The notes: generated by a model not told the origin, from the letters alone. Counted from the stretch's first letter, positions 50,035-60,176 are shown. The stretch: 64,000 nucleotides of DNA from Actinomycetes bacterium (GCA_021799875.1 JAJYZP010000001.1:1-64000); one strand, 5' to 3'. A program made the numbers and translations.

Positions 50035-50868
50035 TTAGAGGTTCACCCCACCATCTCTTCCCGCGACGCCTGCGACGATGTGGCGTTGGAGGAAGACGAA
50101 CAGGATGACGATCGGGGCGAGAGCTAGCAGAACTGCCGAGGTAAGCTTGCGCCAATTTGCCTCGTAGGTCTGCGTATAGTGACTGAGAGCAACTTCAATT
50201 GGCTGTACCGCGTGAGAGGTGGTCATGATCAGCGGCCACTGGAATTGATTCCACGACGACACGAACGTCAAGAGAACGACCGTCAGAACCGCTGGCTTAG
50301 CAAGTGGAATTGCGACCCTCACGATGTAGCGAAGGTGGCCAACACCTTCTAACTGCGCAGCCTCCCAGTACTCCCGCGGAAGACTTTTGAAGAACTGCCG
50401 AAAGAGAAAGACTCCAAAGGTGCTTGCCGCAAATGGCAGAATCTGAATCAGGTATCCATTGAGCAGGTGCAAGTGGAGAGCTACCGCATACTGAGGTATG
50501 AGTAGCGCCTGGGCTGGAAGCATCATAACCCCTACCACCATCACGAAGAAGAGTCTTGAACCCTTGAAGGTCAGTTCTGCGAGTGCGTATCCGGCCATTG
50601 CGGAGGTCAAGACCACCAGCAGCACTGTCGATCCGGCGATGAAGAAGGTGTTCACAATGTAGTGAAACCAGTGGGTATGGGTAAGGACGTAGCTAAAGGC
50701 ACCGGTATGGAAGGAAGGGACGAAGTTCGGCGGAATATTGAAGACGCCAGTATGGGTGTTGAAGGCTGTAACCACGACCCAGTAGAGCGGAAACGCAAAC
50801 AGTACCGCCACTACTACAAGACCGACACGTCTGGGAAGCTGTCTCAGCATGGAGGATCCTTCTTTCAT
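50035..50868 (-). CDS. ABC transporter permease, MalG/UgpE type
   Basis: A 277-residue inner-membrane permease with six hydrophobic segments. The EAA loop that contacts the ATPase reads YWEAAQLEGVGHLRYIVRVAIPLAKPA (about 167-193). It is the second permease of the importer. ATG 50868 overlaps the stop of the first permease (ATGA). An internal ATG at 50850 has its own AAGGAT and may also be used. The ligand is set by the binding protein. Confidence 0.93.
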   Translation of the reverse strand: MKEGSSMLRQLPRRVGLVVVAVLFAFPLYWVVVTAFNTHTGVFNIPPNFVPSFHTGAFSYVLTHTHWFHYIVNTFFIAGSTVLLVVLTSAMAGYALAELTFKGSRLFFVMVVGVMMLPAQALLIPQYAVALHLHLLNGYLIQILPFAASTFGVFLFRQFFKSLPREYWEAAQLEGVGHLRYIVRVAIPLAKPAVLTVVLLTFVSSWNQFQWPLIMTTSHAVQPIEVALSHYTQTYEANWRKLTSAVLLALAPIVILFVFLQRHIVAGVAGRDGGVNL

Positions 50869-51863
50869 CGGTAGAACACCACTCGGTCAGAGATCCACTT
50901 CTGAACCAACGTCAGTGTCAAGATGATGAGGAAGAGGATGAAACTCATCGCAGCGGCGAGACTGAAGTGGAAGTACTGGAAGGCCGTCTGATACACCAAC
51001 ACCGCATCGGTAGTCGTTGCAAATGCGGGACCACCCGCACCGCCGTGGGCGCCACCGGTCATCGTATAGATCTGGGAAAACGCCTGCCAAGTCGTAATCG
51101 TCGAGAGCACGACTACGAAGAAGGTCGTTGGCGAGATCATGGGCCACACAATTCGCCGAAAGGTTCGGGCCGAGCTTGCCCCATCCAAACTGGCCACCTC
51201 GAGCAGTTCTCTCGGAACCCGAGAGAGTCCGGCAAGAAAGATAATGACATAGAGCCCGAGCGAGTGCCAGAGCGAGTCGATCATTACCGCCGGTAACGCC
51301 CATTGGGTGCTCTCAAGCCAACCGAGAGCAGGAAGGTGCAGTGAGGTCAGCACAAAGTTTGCAAGTCCAAAGTGAGGATTGAAGATCCACACCCAGATGA
51401 TTGAAGTGGCCACTACCGGGGTGACATGAGGGAGATATACCGCAGCTCGCCAAAATCCTCCCCTCCGGTTTGACATTCCCTCACGAAGCAGCAGGGCTAT
51501 GCCAAGCGAAAGCAACGTAGTAGCAGGAATCATGACCAAGGTGTAGTACCCCGAGTTGAGGAGCGACCTCCAAAAGAGCGGTTGTGCAAAGAGCTCGCGA
51601 AAATTCTTTAGTCCAACGAAGGTCGTCGAGGAGGAGAGAACACCCCAGTGAAAGAACGAGATATACAGCAGATACGCAGCAGGAATATAGAAGAAGACCA
51701 GGAATACAGCTCCTGCTGGTAACACCAGACCATACGAGACAAGCTTGAGCTTGATCGTGATCCACCACCGTACCCATGGGCGCGGCGCAACAGGGGATGG
51801 AAGATCCTCCGAGGTGCGTCGAGCACGCAACGGAGCGAGCAACTTGGGAGGTGCGGTACTCAT
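50865..51863 (-). CDS. ABC transporter permease, MalF/UgpA type
   Basis: A 332-residue permease with a charged N-terminus (about 1-40) and six hydrophobic segments. The EAA loop reads LLEVASLDGASSARTFRRIVWPMISPT (about 222-248). It starts at ATG 51863, overlapping the ATPase stop by four bases, and is itself overlapped by the next permease, so the three genes are tightly coupled. Together they form the membrane channel of a carbohydrate importer. Confidence 0.93.
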   Translation of the reverse strand: MSTAPPKLLAPLRARRTSEDLPSPVAPRPWVRWWITIKLKLVSYGLVLPAGAVFLVFFYIPAAYLLYISFFHWGVLSSSTTFVGLKNFRELFAQPLFWRSLLNSGYYTLVMIPATTLLSLGIALLLREGMSNRRGGFWRAAVYLPHVTPVVATSIIWVWIFNPHFGLANFVLTSLHLPALGWLESTQWALPAVMIDSLWHSLGLYVIIFLAGLSRVPRELLEVASLDGASSARTFRRIVWPMISPTTFFVVVLSTITTWQAFSQIYTMTGGAHGGAGGPAFATTTDAVLVYQTAFQYFHFSLAAAMSFILFLIILTLTLVQKWISDRVVFYR

Positions 51864-53068
51864 GCTCGCTCATTCCCATGACGAACGACTGCGTCAGCGC
51901 AGAGATCGTAGGACTGTACAAAATCCGTTGCACTCTTCGAAGGAAAGGTCTCGAGCAAGTCGCCTCCCTGCATCAAGCTCCGGCCCGACTCATGGTGGAA
52001 GGCCCTGACGTCTGGTAACGGGCAGTACAGTCGAATCGCTTGCCCGGGCCGGATGTCAGCTTCTCCAGGCAACTTGGCAATCATGCGTTGCTCAGATACC
52101 TGACTATCGAGATGCAGGTGACACTGTATGTGGCTGCCAAGGTGTTCCACCAAGTCGACGATGCACCGGAGACACGCCCCGTCCTCAATCTCTTCTACTT
52201 GAAGCCTCTCTGGTCGAAATCCGAGTACAACGACGGATTCAGGCCCACTTTGAAGTAGGAGGCCATTGAGAGCAATGGGTAGCCGAACTGCGTCTCCGCA
52301 AGCGATTCCTTGCTCATCGAGAAGCCAAGGTAAGGTGACCAGGTTCGTTCCAGGAGAACCAACGAACTTGGCGACGAAGGTGTCAATCGGGCTCGAGTAC
52401 ATGACCGATGGTTCAGCTACCTGGCGTATCTGACCCTGGTCCATAATTACGATGCGATCAGCGAGCGTCATCGCCTCACTTTGATCATGGGTCACGTACA
52501 CCGTCGTAATTCCGAGTCTCTTATGGAGGAGTCCCAGCTCGATGCGCATTTGTTCCCGAAGATTTGCGTCGAGATTGGAGAGAGGCTCGTCCATGAGGAA
52601 GACACTTGGTCTTCCAACAAGGGCTCGCCCAAGCGCCACTCGTTGACGCTGACCACCGGAGAGCTCCCTTGGACGCCGAGACTGCAAACCATCGAGCTCT
52701 AACAGAGCGAGAACCTCATTGACTCTCTGCGACGCCTCACTCCGGCTGACACCTCGTGACTGGAGTCCAAACGCAAGGTTCTCAAAGACCGACATGTGCG
52801 GGTAGAGCGCATAGTTCTGAAAAACCATCCCCACCTTACGCTGGCTCCCTGGAAGGTCATTGACGACCACATCATCGAAGTAGATGGTGCCCGAGCTCGG
52901 TTTCTCCAAGCCAGCAATGAGACGCAGCGTTGTGGTCTTCCCACACCCGGACGGACCGAGAAGTACGACGAACTCACCTTCAGCAATATCGAGATCAACG
53001 TCTCTCACAACCTGGCGGTCGTCGTTCGAATAGGACTTGGTAACTCCCTTCAGTCTTATCGAAGCCAA
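51860..53068 (-). CDS. ABC transporter ATP-binding protein, MalK/UgpC/MsiK type
   Basis: A 402-residue ATPase powering the importer. Walker A LGPSGCGKTT (about 37-46), Q-loop VFQNYALYPHMSVFENLAFGL (about 80), signature LSGGQRQRVALGRALV (about 135), Walker B VFLMDEPLSNLD (about 155) and the switch His in YVTHDQSEAM (about 191). The C-terminal TOBE/regulatory domain (about 240-402) is present and longer than usual at its end. It starts at TTG 53068 behind GGTGGAG. It is the first gene of the run ATPase-permease-permease-binding protein-regulator-kinase-ETF. Confidence 0.95.
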   Translation of the reverse strand: MASIRLKGVTKSYSNDDRQVVRDVDLDIAEGEFVVLLGPSGCGKTTTLRLIAGLEKPSSGTIYFDDVVVNDLPGSQRKVGMVFQNYALYPHMSVFENLAFGLQSRGVSRSEASQRVNEVLALLELDGLQSRRPRELSGGQRQRVALGRALVGRPSVFLMDEPLSNLDANLREQMRIELGLLHKRLGITTVYVTHDQSEAMTLADRIVIMDQGQIRQVAEPSVMYSSPIDTFVAKFVGSPGTNLVTLPWLLDEQGIACGDAVRLPIALNGLLLQSGPESVVVLGFRPERLQVEEIEDGACLRCIVDLVEHLGSHIQCHLHLDSQVSEQRMIAKLPGEADIRPGQAIRLYCPLPDVRAFHHESGRSLMQGGDLLETFPSKSATDFVQSYDLCADAVVRHGNERA

Positions 53069-55117
53069 TGCTCTCCACCTCTCTACCTCATAACAAGGCC
53101 TTCAGCCCACAACGGCTGAAATCGGCCCTAGAACGAACTCCCTTCGGTCTAGCTCTCGTAGGTGACCGAGCTCTGTCGCTCGATCAACAGCTTGATAAAC
53201 AGTGCGAGAATAAGTCCATGGCAATATCCCGATCGGCTCGACCTGATAACGAGCGGGATCACGACTTGCGGAGGGGTTAGGAGCCCGACACACAACGTGA
53301 GAAGCCGAGCTCGAACACCACATACAGGCAGAGCGTCTAGATCTCACGCTCAACTCGATGTGGTCCTCGAACACTTCCCAAGCTCGCTACGAAGCAAGAT
53401 CCTCCTCCTCGATTCTTGCAGTGAGCCCTGTCGTTGCGTCAACGCCTAGCAGGTGTCGAATACTTGAAGGCCATTACACAGCTGCTACCGTGAGTCGTCC
53501 TCGAATATGCAGCCCCTAAAGGAGTGAGAATCGGCAATTGTGCGGACGGCTCCAAAACGGGCGCACCTTCTCAGAGATAGGAACGCTTTCCTCTCCTCGC
53601 GAACACAGAGGACCCTGTAGCAAGAAGACCCGATCAGCATCGTCGCTCCTCTCAGTTCTCCGAATCGAGACCACAGTGCCACAAGGATCGCGAGGGCTAG
53701 ACGCACCAGGTATCGCTGCAACAAACGATCTCCGACCCGCACCAGGCGTCATCTGATATCGCTAACCACAACCGCAGAGAGAACACACACCGTGCGACTA
53801 AAGGGGATCCTCGTACAAGATCACACAAGAGCTCGAGCGCTCGCAGATCGGTCTCGGTTTCATGTTGGCATGGCCACGATCGTCTCCCTCGGTTGTCACC
53901 AGGGAGGCAGGAATTAACGGAGAGAGAGCGAGCTAGTTCTTCTATCTGGACGACAGATCCATGAGCGCCGAAGCACGCAGGACCGCTGACCGCCACCTCA
54001 CACTGTGGTGAGCCACGAGACGACCGACCAGTCCGACTACGACACACTCGTCGAGAGAAATGGACCCACGAGATCGAACCCCTCAGTCTCCTTGCTGCCT
54101 ACGTCCGCTTCACTCGATATCAACTCAAAGCTCCCTTTGCGCCTTGCAAAGTCCAGCACCTCAGACCAGAGAGGATATTCGAAGGATCAAGGTCTTCCGC
54201 AACAAGAGATCTGAGCGATGCTTGGCGACCGCAGATGCCAAACGGCTCTGCCGAGTTCTCTACGAAAGCTACTCGCAACCCCACGCTCTCCACCAACAGA
54301 TCCTCGGCGAGCTCACGCAGCTGCTGCCAACCAGAGGCAGTCCGAACATCACTCATACCAGAGACCATTCACTCACTGCTCCGTACCACCTGCAGCGCCA
54401 CCCAACTCTTTCGCTATCACCAACAACAAGGCGGCACCGCCAACCAGGGCCCATACCACTACGGAGATCAGTGCGCATCGACGATACCGCTCCGACACCA
54501 ACGAGTTATGAACAACCTGTACGACGCTCGGCCATCTGTCGGAAATGGTCCATAAACCTCGGGCTCGTGCGCTCGTCAACGCCCCACTTCGCAAACCTCA
54601 TCACAAGGCCAACACTCGTGTGCTCAGCTACGACACGAGGTAAGAGAGTGCACACCACCAGGGTGCAAGCAAGAGTTCTTCATCCCTAGCTCAAACGATC
54701 GCAGCCTTTATGCCCTGGCAATCTCACCGTACATCACTGCTAAGAGCTAGCACCACCGACGAGACGTCTGACGCGGCAATCACAACCCCCGGCACGATGC
54801 TCGAGAAGATCCCGTCTACTTCTTGAGCTACCCAACGGTGAAGGTCGAAGGCACCGGGATCTCGACCTCTGCAGCACGACCAACCAGAAGCGCCTCCTGA
54901 AGACAGCTACGCGAGAGCATCTGGGCTCAACTGAAATGCCGGTTCTCTCAGGAATGCAGAGCTTCTCAACAGCACCACAGCATCGCCCAGAACCTTACCG
55001 AGTAACATCTCCGGCCGAACAGCACGATCTCGTAACCCCAGTCGCCAACACTAACTCCCCTAAGGGGTCGATCTCACTCCCTCTCTGAATATCGCTCGTC
55101 TACCCCAGCGCTCACAC
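53069..55117. other. 2 kb without a convincing gene; probable decayed sensor-like sequence
   Basis: No frame has both a ribosome site and a recognisable domain. On the minus strand, two out-of-frame pieces (54373-54594 with a hydrophobic helix, 54120-54368 with a GAF-like pattern around LVESVGLRVAFVENS) could be parts of one frameshifted sensor gene. A 14-base segment CGAGATCGAACCCC at 54069-54082 recurs at 59291-59304. The right-hand part upstream of the ABC operon contains the leader hairpin at 53101-53120. Confidence 0.5.
53101..53120 (-). promoter_or_regulatory. Inverted repeat in the leader of the ABC operon
   Basis: Arms TTCAGCC and GGCTGAA around a six-base centre, 32 bases upstream of the TTG start of the ATPase gene. 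It could be a repressor operator or a leader RNA hairpin. A second weaker palindrome, ATCAA/TTGAT at 53183-53196, lies further upstream. Confidence 0.4.
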
Positions 55118-57379
55118 CTAGTGCAGCGCCGAACCATGACCCGTTGCATCGCCTACGGGCAGGGAGCTCTCTAGGTCCTCGTCAGCATCCCAAGATCGAC
55201 CCTCGACTGCTACGTGCGGAACAATTCGATCAAGGAATGTTGGAAAGTACCAACAGGCGCTTCCAAAAATATTCATAACCGCAGGTACAAGCAGTAACCG
55301 CACGATGGTCGCATCGATCAGCACACTCGCCGCCAGACCAACGCCTAACATCTTGATGACCACGTCCGTCGAACCCACGAAGGCAGCGAACACACTGACC
55401 ATAATGAGTGCCGCACAGGTAATGACGCGGGCCGTATCGGAGAGTCCAACCTCAACAGCACGTCCGTTGTTATGGCTCTCATCCCAGTGTTCTCTCACAC
55501 GAGACAACAGAAAGACCTCGTAGTCCATCGAGAGTCCGAACACGATCGCAAACATGATCATGGGAACGTACGACTCGATCGGAACGTTTTCGCTTACCCC
55601 AAGTAGTGACCGACCCCAGCCCCATTGAAACACTGCAACGACTACTCCATAGGCCGCACCGATACTCAACAGATTCAAGACCGCTGCCTTAACTGCGAGG
55701 AGCAAGCTACGAAAACTCATGAGAATCAAGATGAACGCCATCGCAACCACGATCGCAATGATTAAGGGCAACCGAGACGAAAGCGAGGCCGCGAACTGAA
55801 TCTGCGATGCGGTTCCTCCGGTTACATAACCGATTGCACCGCTCCCTTGCAAGGCCTCAGGCAGAGTCGTATCAACGAGACGATTGAAGAGTGTTGTTGT
55901 GGCCTCGTTCTGCGGTCCAGAGGATGGAACGATCTTTCCTACAAGGAGCGCGTGATCGGAGGTGGGCTGCAACGGCGAGGCCTGCGCAATATCGGGGGTC
56001 GAGGAGATCGCACTGGCAACGCTGCGAGCTACTGCTGAAGCGTTGTGTGCGTGCCGCACATCGATGACCAAGGTGAGCGGACCGTTCGCTCCAGCCCCAA
56101 AAGCAGAGGCAATGAGGTCGTAAGCCCTCTTGTCCGTGTACGACGTGGGATCAGCGCCATCTCCAACATGGCCGATCTGAATTGAAAAGAGCGGGATGGC
56201 TAGCACTCCCAAGATCGCCACGCCAACGAAGAGATAGCTCCATGGCCGCCTCCCCACGCTCTTGGCGTAGCGGGACCAACCGTCACTACCGTCTGACGAA
56301 CTCTCAGCGACGGCCTTGCGAACGGTCCATCGATCGATTTTGGTACCGGCAAGAGCCAACCCCGCCGGTACCAGCGTGACGGCACCAACAGCCGCAGTCA
56401 CTACACCGAAAACAGCAGCAAACCCTAACTGCCCTATAAAAGTGATACCAGACGCGTAGAGTCCAAAGAGTGCCACCGAGACACTCGTTGCGGCGATCAG
56501 CACCGCATGTCCACTCGTTGCCACGGTCCTCCCTGCCGCAACGACCGGATCAAAGCCATTTGAGATGAGCTGTCGAAATCTGGTCGTCAGAAAGACTGAA
56601 TAGTCAATACCGACCCCTAGGCCGATCATGACCGCCAACGTTGGCGAGGCCGTGCCAAAGGTGATCACCGCTGCAACGATACCGAGCAGTGAAAGTCCTA
56701 TAGCGACAGAGCCGATCGCTGTGAGCAAAGGAAGCGTTGCACCGAGAATCGATCCAAAACCGACAAGAAGGACGACCAAGGCAACGATGAAGCCAATGGC
56801 CTCGGAGCGCAGATCCGAGCTCGCCGGACGAGTGAGTTGGTCAAGCCCACCACCATACTCAACCTCCAGTCCTGCAGCTCGAAGCGAAGCCGTGGCAGCA
56901 TTTAATCTGCCTACATAGCTCGACCCAAGCGTCTTGGGTAAGACGGAGAACTGCACATTAATGTATGCCGTGGTCTTCGTCCGAGAGAGAGCAAGCGATC
57001 CGGGTGCCAACGGGTTAGAGACCGAGAGGACATTCGGCATCCGAGAGAGCGAGGTGACCGATCTCGCCACTGCTGAGGAATCGGGGCTGAGCGTACCGGA
57101 GCGAGCGTGGACAACGACAAGCCCACTGTACCCTGATGCTGCCTTGTCGTTCTGGCTCAACAACGTGAGTCCGGCATACGCTTGGGTCCCGCTGAGATTG
57201 ACGTTGTCGCTAAAGATCGCTCCAACTGCCTTTTTACCCCCCAGAACCGCCACAAGGACGATCAACCAAACAATCAATACCCGGAACGGATGGCGCGCCG
57301 AGGAGCGACCACAGCGCTCGAGGAGCCCCGACCCCTCGTTGGAGGCCCGAGAGCTCTGCCGCTCTACGGTGTTGACCAT
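55118..57379 (-). CDS. MMPL-family transporter (RND superfamily)
   Basis: A 753-residue exporter of the MmpL type. Twelve hydrophobic segments are arranged in two sets of six. The first helix (about 33-50) is followed by a large extracytoplasmic loop (about 55-195), and a second loop follows helix 7 (about 400-530). The proton-relay Asp-Tyr pairs of MMPL proteins are visible: GLGVGIDYSVFL (about 268) and VFGLSMDYEVFLLSRVREHW (about 620). Members export lipids, siderophores or hydrophobic compounds. No lipid synthesis gene adjoins. It starts at ATG 57379, five bases after AAGGAGG. Confidence 0.93.
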   Translation of the reverse strand: MVNTVERQSSRASNEGSGLLERCGRSSARHPFRVLIVWLIVLVAVLGGKKAVGAIFSDNVNLSGTQAYAGLTLLSQNDKAASGYSGLVVVHARSGTLSPDSSAVARSVTSLSRMPNVLSVSNPLAPGSLALSRTKTTAYINVQFSVLPKTLGSSYVGRLNAATASLRAAGLEVEYGGGLDQLTRPASSDLRSEAIGFIVALVVLLVGFGSILGATLPLLTAIGSVAIGLSLLGIVAAVITFGTASPTLAVMIGLGVGIDYSVFLTTRFRQLISNGFDPVVAAGRTVATSGHAVLIAATSVSVALFGLYASGITFIGQLGFAAVFGVVTAAVGAVTLVPAGLALAGTKIDRWTVRKAVAESSSDGSDGWSRYAKSVGRRPWSYLFVGVAILGVLAIPLFSIQIGHVGDGADPTSYTDKRAYDLIASAFGAGANGPLTLVIDVRHAHNASAVARSVASAISSTPDIAQASPLQPTSDHALLVGKIVPSSGPQNEATTTLFNRLVDTTLPEALQGSGAIGYVTGGTASQIQFAASLSSRLPLIIAIVVAMAFILILMSFRSLLLAVKAAVLNLLSIGAAYGVVVAVFQWGWGRSLLGVSENVPIESYVPMIMFAIVFGLSMDYEVFLLSRVREHWDESHNNGRAVEVGLSDTARVITCAALIMVSVFAAFVGSTDVVIKMLGVGLAASVLIDATIVRLLLVPAVMNIFGSACWYFPTFLDRIVPHVAVEGRSWDADEDLESSLPVGDATGHGSALH

Positions 57380-57722
57380 AACGACCTCCTTAATCTGTCA
57401 TTACTGCCACTATAGCTCACAATCAGAGAACTTGTGGCACCTCTGCCACTTTATTAACGATACGCGCATGCCGCTACCAAGCGCAGTTGGAAGTCACGTC
57501 CAAGACCCATGGGGACACCGGCGAGAGAAGCGGGTCAAAGGCAAGGCTTTCCCTGTCGTATTCCTCATCATCCGACACGATCGAAGTCGCAGAACCGCTT
57601 GATGCCTAATACCTTTCCCCATTGATGACGGAGTAGCGTACAGTTCTGCGCCCTGACCACGAAGCCCACCAAGGACGTATCAGAAGGCCTCTGTATAGTT
57701 GAGAGCTACTGCCATCACACTT

Positions 57723-57746
57723 CAGTTTCAAAGCGTTGCACCATCT
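57723..57746 (+). repeat. 24-bp direct repeat, copy 1
   Basis: CAG-T-TTC-A-AAGCGTTGCACCATCT, matching the copy at 58052-58075 with two mismatches; the last 16 bases are identical. The flanks do not match. It could be a binding site or the scar of a small duplication. Confidence 0.6.
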
Positions 57747-58051
57747 TCACGCCTCAACAGACATCAAAGCTTGCCGTAGTGTTTGGGCCACTCGCGCCGC
57801 CGCTGAGCTTGGTTCCGACCGTAAGAGAGCAAACGAGTGTATCGTCCACTCAAGCTCAAGCTCAAGGGGATGTCTTCAGAGTCTCTTGGTTTCGCTTCAG
57901 ACGGTCACGGCTCAAGACGCGTGAGCCGGCTCTCCAGAGCTAAGGTATCGACAACCCTCCCGACACGAGCGCTCCCGAAACCTTCCGGCAGTATCTCGAT
58001 GAAGTCCTCGTGACGTCGTGGCGACGAGTTGGGCGGCCTATGAAATGTCAG

Positions 58052-58075
58052 CAGATTCGAAGCGTTGCACCATCT
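58052..58075 (+). repeat. 24-bp direct repeat, copy 2
   Basis: Second copy of the 24-base repeat, 305 bases after the first and 34 bases upstream of the DsbA-family start. The closeness to the start suggests a possible regulatory site for that gene. Confidence 0.6.
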
Positions 58076-58109
58076 GATACCGATTACTTGAGCACATTTA
58101 GGAGGACAC

Positions 58110-58793
58110 TTGTCAGAACTCGAGTTTTACTTCGATCCCGTCTGCCCTTTCGCGTGGATGACGAGCAAGTGGGTACGTCTCGTCAAAACTCAAAAGCCAA
58201 TCGACGTGGACTGGAGATTTATCGCACTGCGATTCGTCAATGACTCCGTTGACTACGAGACGCACTTCCCCGCCCACTATCAACGCCTACACACCGCAGG
58301 ACTTGAACTGCTTCGAATCGCCGCAGCGGTTAAAGCTAAGTTTGACAACGAAACGGTCGCACGACTCTACGAGGCATATGGCCATGAGATTTTTGAGATC
58401 TCAAAGGAGCGACAAGGTGAACTCTCCGAGGATACCGTTCGTTTCGTCAAGCCAATCCTGATGAAACTCGACCTCGAAGCAGACCTTGCAGAGGCGGCAC
58501 TCGACACTTCATTTGATGACCTCATCCGGAAAGAGACTGAGTACGCACTCTCGCTCACCGGCAAAGACGTTGGCACTCCTATCTTGCACTTCAACCCTCC
58601 GAACGGAACCGCTCTCTTTGGTCCGGTCATTAGCAGACTGCCGAGTCCAGAACAAGCAGTAGAACTCTGGGACCACGTAGTCGGTCTCTCTCGCTTTGCT
58701 GGCTTTGCAGAGCTCAAGCGCAGTCTCCGCGAGACCCCTCAACTCAAAGTCTTCGGATACGAGGGCAATAGTACAGAAACTTCAGCGCACTAA
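58110..58793 (+). CDS. DsbA-family protein like mycothiol-dependent nitroreductase Rv2466c, active site CPFA
   Basis: A 227-residue thioredoxin-fold protein with inserted helical domain. FYFDPVCPFAWMTSKW (about 6-21) aligns with the FDPLCPWCWITSRW active site of Rv2466c, but the second Cys is Ala here (CPFA). The GKDVGTPILHFN cis-Pro loop (about 152-163), FGPVISRLP and the WDHVV helix support the assignment. One-Cys forms can work by mixed disulphide with a low-molecular-weight thiol such as mycothiol. It starts at TTG 58110, four bases after AGGAGG. A strong hairpin follows the gene. Confidence 0.83.
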   Translation: MSELEFYFDPVCPFAWMTSKWVRLVKTQKPIDVDWRFIALRFVNDSVDYETHFPAHYQRLHTAGLELLRIAAAVKAKFDNETVARLYEAYGHEIFEISKERQGELSEDTVRFVKPILMKLDLEADLAEAALDTSFDDLIRKETEYALSLTGKDVGTPILHFNPPNGTALFGPVISRLPSPEQAVELWDHVVGLSRFAGFAELKRSLRETPQLKVFGYEGNSTETSAH

Positions 58794-58808
58794 CGCACAC
58801 ACGCCAAA

Positions 58809-58852
58809 CCGGCATCGGCCCGTATCGGATTATGAACGAAGGCCGGTGCCGG
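58809..58852 (+). terminator. Strong GC hairpin after the DsbA-family gene
   Basis: Arms CCGGCATCGGCC and GGCCGGTGCCGG (12 bases, one G-T pair) with a 20-base loop, 15 bases past the stop codon. No T-run follows, as is common for actinobacterial stems. A further GTATCGGA/TCCGATAC pair overlaps the loop. Confidence 0.5.
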
Positions 58853-60176
58853 ACAAACTATCCCGCCGAACGCAGTCCGATACTGCATGACATTCGGGAG
58901 AGTCGATGCGGACAACTGATGTCCGTAAACCGGAGCCAGCTTGACCTACGGGTCAGAGTCCCGCTAAAAGGGGTCCGATCCCGACATCTGTCGCTCTCGA
59001 GGACCTTGACGGTCCGCTATTGAGAGCACCACGATGCTCTTACACTCGCCGGCACCAGGGAGATGACCTTCGTAATACGACTCCCCCGCCAACTCCTACG
59101 AATGACTCTCCGGTCACACCGCACGATCTCCCTCACTCGTCTTCATCTCACCACGACGAGCATCTCGGCTGACACTAACTCACCAGCTATCGAGCTACCT
59201 ACGTCGCTAATATACAATTCGGTTCCTACTCGTCTCTGCAAAACCAGACTGGCCGTGCATCGGACTGTTATCGAGCGAATGCTTCATGGCCGAGATCGAA
59301 CCCCATGCTCCTACCGGCGAGACCTAATCTCCTTGGCTGCAAGATGGACCGTTGCCCTTCGCACGAACAGGTCGAAGATCGCACAACTCACTCGCAAGAG
59401 AGCAAGCTCTACGCTGTCAACCTCCACTCCTTGCCTTCGACGACACGTCGCTCTACGTTACGCCTCTTTCCAACACAACACGCCGCGACCGAGAGATCGC
59501 TCCTCGCTCCACAAGACATGCAGCCATCTGCTTCGCGATCGCCTGCACGCCACCTCAGGCCTATCGAGGGACAAGGTTGGCGTAGCGGGAGGTTGCCGTT
59601 TTGAAACCTACAACCTTCGAACCGCAGATCACGCAACGAACTATGAGGCCTGCAACCGTGAAGAGGTTGTATCGCCGTTCAAAGCGCCTATGACGTAGAT
59701 CCACGCCAAATCATGAGCCCACCATCGAGACCGGGGGGTCATCTACCTGACCACCACGACGATCACCAGATCTCAGCACCTTGAATCTATGCTTCGCAAG
59801 GCCGATTGAAAGCGCACGTTACGCCGTCCGACGATGCACGGTGACCCTTCGTTAAAAAGTGAGCTCAGTGTTCAAGCTTCTATCGTGGTCGTGGCGGACA
59901 CAGACCGGCTAGAGCCGACGTCGCACGTTTCCTCACAATGAGTTCTGAGAGGATTTAAACCTCGTACTCCTCGCTGGGACCTTCAAACCGTAGTTCGAAA
60001 AACACGCATCCCACGCGGTCTCAGCCGGTCGTCAAAAAGGAGCGACTGTACACGGTAACCACACGGGGCACGTACGACTCAGACCCTCTCCGATCCCGCA
60101 ACACCCTAACGACAGGTTTGAGAGCCGGAGACAGCCTGCTGCCACGTCGCAGAGCGGCGCTAGCGACCATACGGCC
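58853..60176. other. 1.3 kb without a convincing gene
   Basis: A plus-strand frame of 211 codons (59063-59698) lacks a ribosome site and any family feature; composition suggests non-coding DNA. The 14-base CGAGATCGAACCCC here (59291-59304) is shared with 54069-54082, and in both places TCTCCTTG(G)CTGC follows shortly after. Confidence 0.5.

Larger units (their letters stand above)
57380..58109. other. 0.73 kb divergent region with a 24-bp direct repeat
   Basis: It separates the MMPL gene from the DsbA-family gene and has no convincing gene. It carries two copies of a 24-base sequence (57723-57746 and 58052-58075). A short CAAGCT tandem lies near 57850. Confidence 0.45.

Noticed and set aside
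54070-54110. GGGGTTCGATCTCG on the minus strand as a tRNA remnant
   Set aside because: The base after the putative T-loop is T, not the required C61, and the T-stem fails to pair.
59063-59698. 211-codon plus-strand frame in the gene-poor region
   Set aside because: No ribosome site, composition dominated by Arg, Thr and Ser, no recognisable domain; typical of random open frames in this GC range.
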